Source: Tethya wilhelma
Lineage: Eukaryota; Porifera; Demospongiae; Tethyida; Tethyidae
Assembly: GCA_964030475.1 (NCBI GenBank)
Contig: CAXIPT010000004.1
Span: 3,898,211-3,962,210 of the forward strand
DNA length: 64,000 nt
Direction: 5' to 3'
Positions 55,934-64,000 of the stretch are shown here, piece after piece. Below the pieces are notes generated by a model that worked only from the letters and a program-made list of their open reading frames with translations, was not told where the DNA came from and did no database searches. Both the position numbers and the translations under genes were made by a program. Positions within the stretch are counted from its first letter, which is position 1. Each line of letters starts with the position of its first letter.

Positions 55934-56888
55934 CTCAGGTACATTAAGGCACGGGACCCTCATTAAAATGAAAAAATATGCGTATTGCCTGTAACTTTCT
56001 TACCAACAGTGCTGTTGTCATGGAAACATGCGTACAAAGACTTTGCATGATCCTTAAAGGAACTGTGTCACTATATAAGCGGTGTTTTGTTACTATAAAT
56101 GGGTTGTAAACAGAAACCTTACAGTATTAAGTGCGCATTACGCGAGCTACTTAGGCTTGTAATAACAGCTGACCACGTAGTACTATTACGCGAGTAAAAG
56201 CAAAATGCGCAATACACGGAGTAGTATGCAAACGTTCCCGGACGTGGTACCCGCGTATCAACAAAAAACGTCACAAAACGTCATTATTTTTATTTTTAGC
56301 AACAAAACACCGCTTATATAGTGACACAGTTCCTTTAACATACTTGAACCAAAATCTTGGTCATGTGACTTACCACTCGTTAAATACTTTGAATTAATGA
56401 ATAATTAATTAGGCGGAGCTGAAGACCTGTTTCCATGGCAACCAAACTTTTATGTGAGAATCGACTTACCATGTACTTAATAAAATTTACCACTCCGTCT
56501 TGATTACTTGTTGCCATGGTGAGATACGAAAGCCTTTCCATTTATTGCACACCTCTCGTCACCATGTTTCGGCCAATATCTCACCATGGCAACAAGTAAT
56601 CAAGACGGAGTGGTAAATTTTATTAAGTACATGGTAAGTTGATTCTCACATAAAAGTTTGGTTGCCATGGAAACAGGTCTTCAGCTCCGCCTAATTAATT
56701 ATTCATTAATTCAAAATATTTAACGAGTGGTAAGTCACATGACCAAGATTTTGGTATAAGTATGTTAAGCATCATGCAAAGTCTTTGTACGCATGTTTCC
56801 ATGACAACAGCACTGTTGGTAAGAAAGTTACAGGCAATACGCATATTTTTTCATTTTAATGAGGGTCCCATGCCTTAATGTACCTGAG
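55934..56888. mobile_element. Large foldback element (CCATGG family) with nested TTAA MITE
   Basis: CTCAGGTACATTAAGGC at 55934 pairs with GCCTTAATGTACCTGAG at 56888. Arms of about 330 bp are close to perfect, with GTTTCCATGGCAACC and TCACCATGGCAACAAG words and a centre near 56540-56560. The left arm alone contains the insertion 56058-56334. Half copies of related sequence appear at 27060-27425 and 35106-35390. Confidence 0.85.
56058..56334. mobile_element. TTAA-flanked MITE, copy 1 (277 bp)
   Basis: Ends AGGAACTGTGTCACTAT / ATAGTGACACAGTTCCT with long imperfect arms, flanked by TTAA at 56054-56057 and 56335-56338. The opposite foldback arm has a single TTAA at the same place (GATGCTTAACATACTT in complement). 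TTAA targeting is typical of piggyBac and Kolobok groups. Confidence 0.9.
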
Positions 56889-57059
56889 ACTTTGTTAAAA
56901 TATAAAAAAATAATTACATGCTATAGAGATTAATAAGTTAGTGCTGTAGATTGTTGGCGAAGTTATACAACAACCAATGATTCAGACGAAGAGGGTAGCT
57001 TCTTCTTAGGTACTGTGGAAAAAATTAAATTGGGAGAGACAATAAACAGAAAGCCGTGG

Positions 57060-57941
57060 GCAACAGTGTTAATCATAGATGGGTTCCCTAAAGTTGATAC
57101 AAGAGAGTTTTGTACAATCTTGCACTAGATTTTTCATCAATGAGCTGGATGCAATGTCCAAGCAATAGCAAAACAACTGCAATCCACACCATTAGTTTCT
57201 TTCAGTACAGTTGGAACATAATGACCTCTTGTGCAGCTTCATCATACACTGCCTTGATCAGTGTCTGCAACTCAATTGAAAGAGTTTTCCAATGGAGGCT
57301 ATCATACAAAAACACTTTCCCATCCAAAGAGCAGGCAATCTCCCAATTCATGGCTTCTTCACCACAATACAGTATCATGTATCGTGCCATCTCCAGAAGT
57401 TTTGAATCCATTTTCCTTTCTGGGCTAGCTCTGTGTGTTCTGTAATCCTTTGATCTCTGGAAAAAAATTATCAGTGCTGATGCAGAGTTGATGTGCCGTT
57501 CAGTGAGCATCTATCAATTTTTACGTAAGAATGTAAAGTTCACTCTCCCTTATAATTATTGCATGTGTGACCTTTAGCTCAGCAATATTTCTTCTTCCCT
57601 TTCTTGCTGGAGTTTCTATATCATCTCCTACAAAATATACTAAATATTAATCATCAAAAATTAATTTTAATGTAATATATATGTAGGGTGCTATTGTATA
57701 AACATAAACATGGATATAAGTATTCTTTGGTAGTAGAACTTGAAGAGTAGCTTACCAAAATCCTCCTTGTCTGGTGGTCCTTGAGCATCATCAACCTCTG
57801 CAATCTCCTTTTAGCTCTGGCCTTGTTCTGTGTGGTAAAATAAATCTTGCGTGCTTCTGGAGTTTGCTGTTCATAGGTGACTGCAGCTGCCATTGCTTTG
57901 AGAGCAGCTATATAATTAAAATACTGCAGTGCTGCTGCCAT
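57060..57941 (-). pseudogene. Degraded gene with Ulp1-like (C48) cysteine protease domain
   Basis: Minus strand. The first exon-like frame (57941-57756) reads MAAALQYFNYIAALKAMAAA and a basic helical stretch (NKARAKRRLQRLMMLKDHQ), ending at GTAAGC. After 57510, LTERHINSASAL, then in a shifted frame FFPEIKGLQNTQ, then IACSLDGKVFLYDSL and finally TNGVDCSCFAIAW. These follow the order of Ulp1/SENP-type domains, with the Cys-box Cys kept and Asn in place of the usual His before Trp (NWEIAC). At least two frame changes and stops indicate a pseudogene. Such domains occur in host SENPs and in several DNA transposons; the latter fits this context better. Confidence 0.55.
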
Positions 57942-58172
57942 ACCTAGCTATAGCATATACATTGCCATCATGGCTATGTACAGTGAATCACTATAAACCT
58001 TTAGTGACATCATTATTTCTAGCTGTCAACCTTTAGTGACATCACAAAGTAGCTATCTCTAGACGCTAATTGTAAAAAACAAAGTTTTATTGGATCAAAC
58101 GCATAATTATTATATAATTATCTGTACTGTAACTGTTCACAGGCAAGATTTTACACTTTACCCCATGATTAA

Positions 58173-58415
58173 AGGAACTGTGTCACTATATAAGCGGTGT
58201 TTTGTTACTAAAAATGAAATGCGTAACATTTTATGATGTTCTATGACCGTTTGTGACGTTTTTTGTTTTGTTTCTTGCGCGATCTGGGTACCACGCCCGG
58301 GTATTAGCCCCGTGTATGTACGTATATTGCGCATTTGTCAACAAAAAATGTCACAAAACGTCACGCATTTTATTTTTGGTAACAAAACAGTGCTTATATA
58401 GTGACACAGTTCCTT
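58173..58415. mobile_element. TTAA-flanked MITE, copy 2 (243 bp)
   Basis: Same ends as copy 1 (AGGAACTGTGTCACTAT), TTAA at 58169-58172 and 58416-58419, shorter GC-rich centre. Family member independent of the foldback context. Confidence 0.9.
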
Positions 58416-59436
58416 TAAGAAAGAAAAAACAGTGTGTCCACACTCTTTCTTCCCAATAGTTAAAGAAGGGAAAAAACTGTGTACCCACACTCTTTTTTTC
58501 CCCATGTTAATACTAAGGAATAAAAGAGTATTACCCCACACTCTTTTTTCCCCATCATTGATGGAGAAATGATAATATTATAAAGAGTGTGTATTTATCC
58601 ATACCCATACTAGAGCCGATGTAAAGTGATAGCATCTTAATTGACCGTCTACAATGTGTGATGGAAGTGTGTTCCAGTGTATCATCATGACATGTACGTA
58701 GCAGATATGGCTATCACATGCATGGGTGCAGTAGGGATTGTAATGCTTCAAATGGATCACGAAAGGTGATGGTTTATAGGTGCCCTTTAAACATCTTAAG
58801 GCTTAAATACTTGGGAAAGAATGTGTCCATGTGCATGTACTACAAAGTATGGCCTTGGTAATATGCCTCATATACGTGAATGCATGCATATGGATCTGAT
58901 GAAATGATTGTCACCGGAACCCCCCAATTAATGTAATTTTAATGTACATATCAGAGAAGGGCTCTGTATATAGTGATGTATATATAAGATGCATATGCAT
59001 GATGGGACCCTGCATATATTATTATAGAGATAATATGAATTTATATAGTATAACAGTTATAGTGCAAGAGTTCAGTAAGATATATCATATGTCAACCTTA
59101 CAGCCCATCCAGCTAGGGTTCCAGTCATGCATACCTCTAGCTCCACCACCGGGCCAATTGCAATCCAACCTGTTAGTTCATAATTTATATAACATTCTGA
59201 GGATCGAGTCTTATATATAGTTTTATTATAATCTACACTATCCATGGTACAATAATTATTATAATACAATTAGAACTGTAAGTAGCAATAAATAATTCGA
59301 ATTATATAGTCATAATAATATTATGCTGTATATACAGTATAACCTGATAAAACTGCATGATTGTCTGTGATAAACATCTACATACAAATTTTCTGTCAAA
59401 CTGGACAGAAGTGATATATACATCATACAGTGGCTC
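58416..59436. other. Gene-free stretch downstream of STARD7
   Basis: Contains an imperfect tandem of ACACTCTTTTTTCCCC-like words at 58438-58555. No AATAAA in the first 300 nt after the STARD7 stop, so its 3' end is unplaced. Confidence 0.4.
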
Positions 59437-60898
59437 TCAGATGGCCTGGTGGGCCAAATGAGCAGCACCAGTTGTAGGAACAGCTGGAGATCGAAGCCTT
59501 GAAGCTGCTGCCTTGTGAATCTTACTAAGAAAGTCGGGCATTGCTGTGAAACGGTAAGTGTGTGAGTGTCAATGAATAATCTTGATACAAGCAGTTACGG
59601 TATAGAGGGAAATTTTCGTTGGTATGATAAAGCAGGAAATTATTGTATTTTTCGTATGCCGTTCGAATATACAAAAAAAAAAGTGAAATTTTAACTTCCA
59701 CATTAATTTACTTTATACGAGCGCACACCATGTATATGAAATTTAAAACTAGGAAAAATCTTTCTGGCGCGTTTTTAACGATTTATACGAAATTTTCATG
59801 ACTAGAATGTTGCCACACACACACACACACCTGTAGTAGTCACCCAGTTGACACAAGATGATGGCAGATAAACCTTCGGATCATCAAAGTAGGTCAACTC
59901 AAAATCAAACCCTGGCTCTTCAACGTGGGTGTGAGCCTTGATGACCATTTCACTAAAATATGCACCAATTCGAACAGAATTGCCAGATTCAGGTACTGCT
60001 GGGTGATTCACAGACCTGTACATAAAGGAGATAATGAAACACACACACACACGTATACTGTAGATATTAAGATCAATATTATTAAGACCCACTGAAATTG
60101 TGTGCTTTGCTTATGAATATTTACAGACTGGGATAAGAGATACAATTTTCAGGGTAAGAGTGTTTTGTCATTATTTTTCTAAGTAGTCAACCAATTACCT
60201 GCTAATGACGCAAAATTGCATCAACCTCTGAACTTTAAACTTTATATTATGAGTACGTAAGGGAATATTCCACTAAATATCAAGTCGACTTAGAACTGCT
60301 AGTAAAGCGTAGTGCTACTCGACATTGAGCGACTAACAGTCACGATCTTCATGATCCTGATGATCGAGTTAGAGTGATGCTTTTTTACAACCCTTCAGAG
60401 GATAAGCTTGAAACTTGCTATGTAGGTGCAAGAATAGTTTGGCTATATAGCATTGCTTTTGTAAGCGTTCAAAAAAACTTTATATGCGCAGCTATGTCCT
60501 AGCGTATTTGACCCTGTGGTATGTTTTTTTTTTACCAGCAAAAGTTAATTTACTAAGCAACAAGAATTGGAGTATAGTTAGCTTGATTGTTGCTTAGCTG
60601 CATCATAATAAGCTTGGCCTAATCTTTACTTGAAAAGAAAAACAAAAAAAAGGCATAGCTACTAAAAATTTTAATTTCGCTGTATGACATCATTCACTTC
60701 AAAAGAATTCAGCACATAATCTGTTAAACACATAAATTTTATGCATCTGTACATAATACATACTTAGTACACACCTGTAATGTCAATTATATAATATTAT
60801 TTACCTGGATTTCAGTACAATGGTGTGATGGTCCGGGCTAACCCAACCTTTACGAACAAAGACATACTCACGACTAGACATTGGGAACTGTAAGTGGA

Positions 60899-60937
<39 letters not shown>

Positions 60938-63900
60938 AGTGTTAAGAGATTAACATCAAACAAAACCTACACAAGTATGTACTTTTGTAAATGAGTTTAT
61001 GAGTTTTATTGGAAGCAATAAAACCTACATATGCATGACCCATTACATATAGCAACATCTATGATTTAAATTACAATATAGGTATAATATTATATAATAA
61101 TTAAATTACATTATAGGTATAAGGAATTAGCATTCAATGTTAATTAGATGTCTTAACCGATTATATGCAATTGAAGTATTAACACGCCAAAACATGGGCG
61201 TTGCAAACTGAGGTTGACACATCAATGCGTGATGGCTGCATTAGGCTTTTTTTACAAGCAAAAGCTTCACTAAGCAACAAGATTTAGTGTATAGTTAGCT
61301 TGATTTTTGCTTAGCTGCATCATAATATATAAAAACTTTGCCCAACCTCTTTTAGTATAAGAAAAACAAAAAGAAGGCGTAACTACTAAAAATTTGAAAA
61401 TCAATTTAGCCGGTGACATTATTCCCTTCAATGGAATTCAACGTATAATTGGTTAAGACATATGTACTACCTTAAAGATGAGAGATATTTTTTCAGTATG
61501 AATAATATACTTCCACTGTACACTTACGGGAAATTTCATGACCCAGTGAACTACTTCAGTATTGCTTTGAGGGTCTCTATCAATGACCTGCAGACTAGTA
61601 GCATATGCATCCCACGTTTGGCGGGCTTCTTTATCAACCTGAGTGGAAGCATAATTGTGTATGTGTACACATGATTACAATCTATGCCACATGTACAATT
61701 TATTCCTAGCAATAGAATGTTTGTGGTGACTATAACACACAGATTACAGTTAAAAGAGGGACATAAGTCACATGACCACAAATTTATGGCAAAGATGCCA
61801 CCTTGACTTACTTGTACATCATAGAAGTCTTTGGCTGTGATGTCATGGTATCGACCTATGACCTTGAACTGATAGAGACCTGTGTCTTCAAACGACTTTC
61901 TATAAGCTGTACATCTTTTCTCTTCGACAAAAAGCTCCCAGTCTTCAGAAGGAGTAGGTAGTTGATCTGCAGAGTGGGTGAAGTGAATGACCTTTACTAC
62001 TACAGTACATACAGTGTCAATTGTAAACGCATTGATAACTTCAGCCTGCTTTTAAGGTAGGCTGTATGAAGCTTGGACATGATATCAGAGATAAGGATAA
62101 GTTTTCAATGATGTATACTGCACTGTTTTTATATTTGTGATTTTACCAATAGCAATAAAAATATTCAGAATCGGTCAAACTGCTCTCTTGTAATGCTGCC
62201 AACCTCCCAATTAGACACAAATTTCTTAGGTTGAAATAATTATACTATAAAACAATAATCATACTGTATACTGTGGCCCCATTCTCATACAAGCTTTCCC
62301 CACTAAATGTACACAAGGAGAGACCTTTGCAACCCACAAATTTTATAAATTGCTCTAGGGAAGTCCAAGGAACGAGGCTAGTATACTGTACCTCCTGCTT
62401 GTCTCTTATCCACTTCACAGGCCTCACTCCTCACACTAGCCCCGCCCACACTCCTCACATAGCCGGCCGACTGCAGCACTTCCAAGGACCTGTCCAACAT
62501 TCTCACGGCCGTTACACTGAGAGCATGCCTCGTCTCCTGTACTACAGACGAGAGGGCATTGCTAAATCTCGTGTCAACTCCCAACACATTGTCAAACATT
62601 TGAACAAAGTCTAATGAGCGTAGAGTCTTGATGACTTTAGGAGTTGAAAATCTCTCAATAAGTTTATTGACAACGCTCTTCTTTCTTTCCCTAAGACCAA
62701 CCAGTGGATATAGGTGAGTTTGTTTCTGACTGTGATAGTTTAGTTGCGATCTTTCCTGATTTGTGAGTATATACATAAACCAATCGCCAAAATGTCCATT
62801 ATTTGCACGATAAACACTCTCTTGAGTTTCAAATGTGATTCCGATGCAAGCCAAGTCGGAAATAGTCTTGAAGCAATCGTTGAAGGTTGCTTCGCATCCT
62901 GATCTCTCACTTGCATTCAAGTCAGGCCTAGCTGGGTTCATCTTCACCGCCATATCTCGCACTCGGCCAACAACATTCACAGCAGAGGCCTTAATTCGTT
63001 CAACTACTAGGTTGCTGACGGCATAACTACGAGGGGTCTTGGGTTTCATGCCCACCAATGGAAACGAGTCGACCCTATCGTTAGAGTGAGATTGATAGTG
63101 TGCCACCAGTTCAGTGATAAATTCTTGCTTGTCGTGCTGGGCAGACTTTCCAGAGAGCTCACTTTGTGTGGAAGTCTTGTCCAACTCTGAGCTAGATGGC
63201 TTGGGCGTGTGTGAGAGTGGAGCTGAAGAGTGAGCCAGTCTCTCTTCATACTGTTGAACACACCTGAATTATGTTTATGCATGCATGTGAATATGTGATC
63301 ATGTACAGGTACGTGTGTAAACATAAATACATGCACGATGTCAGAATGTATGTAGCACCCATTGAACAGTTCAATTGTACAATACAAATTTTTTTTGTGA
63401 TTACAAAAAACTGTATTTTGGTATAAAATTTCCAATTGTATAGGATCACAGAAATTAATTTAACACCACAAGAAAGTACAGAGTACGGTCTGTGTGGTTT
63501 ACGTAACATATACAAGAGCAAGGGCACAAGTTGCCCACACACACAAATTAATTCCAACCACACTAGCACATTCAGCCATACACAGGAATCTACAGGCTTA
63601 GCAGCTTTTTTTTTCAAAAAATAATCAATATCACTTATCTATACACTGATCCTCTTTTACTAAGGAAATTTGCATAGACTACTTGCAACACATATATGCA
63701 CTCCAGAAACCATGTACATAATTATATCTAATGACACACAACTACATGTTATATTAATTTTGTACACTCTCTTTGTTTTGGGTTAGTCTAGCACTTTTGT
63801 CTGTCCAGGCTTACCTCAATATCTCATCATTTGATATCCTCTCTCTTTCCCAGAGGAAAGCCACCAGTCCATACAGTAGTAGGTTTCGTCGTGATGAACT

Positions 63901-64000
63901 GGAAGAGGATGGTGGGCTTGATTTAGAATAAGAGTGGGTCATTCGTCGGACAATGGCTGTTGTACCACGATAAGACAACAATCTAAGTGCATGCCAAAGT
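59437..64000 (-). CDS. STARD7: STARD7-like START-domain lipid transfer protein, 5' partial, seven exons
   Basis: Seven exons join in frame with GT-AG introns: 63815-64000 (continues beyond the window), 62392-63263, 61812-61966, 61528-61638, 60805-60887, 59831-60015 and 59437-59543 (stop TGA 59437-59439). They give 565 visible residues. The first exon carries a basic stretch, a serine run and a short hydrophobic segment (RNLLLYGLVAFLW) followed by acidic/basic residues, matching the membrane segment of animal STARD7. Exons three to seven form the START domain, recognised by WELFVEEK, HDITAKDFYDVQ, VVHWVMKFPFPMSSREYVFV, NHPAVPES and the C-terminal helix MPDFLSKIHKAA. Human STARD7 carries phosphatidylcholine to mitochondria (established); the same role is inferred here. 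The second exon encodes 290 residues between membrane segment and START domain, where the human linker is far shorter. The N-terminal targeting sequence lies outside the window. Confidence 0.93.
59596..59805. mobile_element. Decayed MITE in the last STARD7 intron
   Basis: TACGGTATAGAGGGAAATTT at the left and ATACGAAATTTTCATGA at the right, in the style of the CGGTATAG MITEs. It makes up most of the last STARD7 intron (59544-59830). Confidence 0.5.
59814..59830. repeat. (CA)n microsatellite forming a STARD7 splice donor
   Basis: On the minus strand the intron begins GTGTGTGTGTGTGTGTG immediately after exon 59831-60015, so the donor GT is the first unit of the repeat. Confidence 0.85.
60225..60735. 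repeat. Dispersed repeats G and H in a STARD7 intron
   Basis: 60225-60480 matches repeat G. 60520-60735 matches 61240-61460 in the next intron upstream in transcription (AGTATAGTTAGCTTGATT, TTGCTTAGCTGCATCATAAT, GAAAAACAAAAA), giving repeat H. The introns are therefore built partly from mobile DNA. Confidence 0.6.
60903..60934. repeat. (GT)n microsatellite next to a STARD7 acceptor
   Basis: 16 GT units on the plus strand, hence a CA repeat in the STARD7 transcript, ending about 15 nt before the acceptor of exon 60805-60887. Confidence 0.9.
61240..61460. repeat. Dispersed repeat H, second copy, in a STARD7 intron
   Basis: Same orientation as 60520-60735, separated from it by the exon 60805-60887; a direct duplication flanking an exon. 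Confidence 0.6.

Noticed and set aside
57654..57941. Continuous 95-aa protein
   Set aside because: The part after GTAAGC at 57755 is low-complexity and reads like intron sequence; only the first 62 codons look coding.
62273..63026. Plus-strand open frames over the STARD7 region
   Set aside because: Shadows of the minus-strand exon 62392-63263, whose splice sites and phases fit its neighbours.

Overview
This is an intron-bearing, AT-rich eukaryotic window dominated by transposon debris. I find no bacterial operon structure, tRNA, rRNA or CRISPR array. The genes I can read look metazoan: a STARD7-like lipid-transfer gene with consensus GT-AG introns, an ATE1 arginyltransferase copy, and short secreted cysteine-rich proteins. 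Density of palindromic non-autonomous elements, short introns and overall style suggest a basal marine invertebrate, perhaps a demosponge; that taxonomic guess is inference. Five N tracts (6263, 15308, 18586-18682, 23633, 25351) mark contig seams, so local order across them is not guaranteed.

Layout. 1-5466: copies of a recurrent element (here 'GTAC-palindrome/foldback' family 1) flanking a 932-bp TIR element, a Ty3/Gypsy-like integrase remnant and dispersed repeats. 5467-14456: degenerate retroelement coding remnants, a tandem/dispersed repeat, nested family 1 copies, two 5-bp-TSD elements and a large foldback. 14457-23632: two copies of an iteron-bearing foldback element bracketing an intronless, frameshifted ATE1 pseudogene, then a ~205-bp satellite array (about 15 units) split by a 900-bp TIR element. 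23634-35400: an inverted segmental duplication (about 23.6-24.8 kb against 32.3-33.1 kb) carrying a signal-peptide exon, one copy disrupted by an element; a Helitron-like coding fragment; and a truncated secreted-protein paralogue. 35400-41990: degraded coding remnants, microsatellites, minisatellites and more family 1 copies. 42069-43606: an intact four-exon secreted cysteine-rich protein gene with TATA box and poly(A) signal. 44-59 kb: mobile DNA, including a LINE broken into three pieces, a MULE/hAT-like TIR element with 8-9-bp TSD, a palindrome whose arm carries a TTAA-flanked MITE, and a degraded Ulp1-like protease gene. 59437-64000: seven exons of a STARD7-like gene on the minus strand, running off the window end.

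Only two genes look intact: the secreted cysteine-rich gene and the STARD7-like gene. They share no obvious pathway. The strongest structural theme is a set of non-autonomous elements with a GTAC-centred terminal palindrome, a nearby AGGAATGG motif, and a long hairpin at the other end. At least two sequence families have this architecture.
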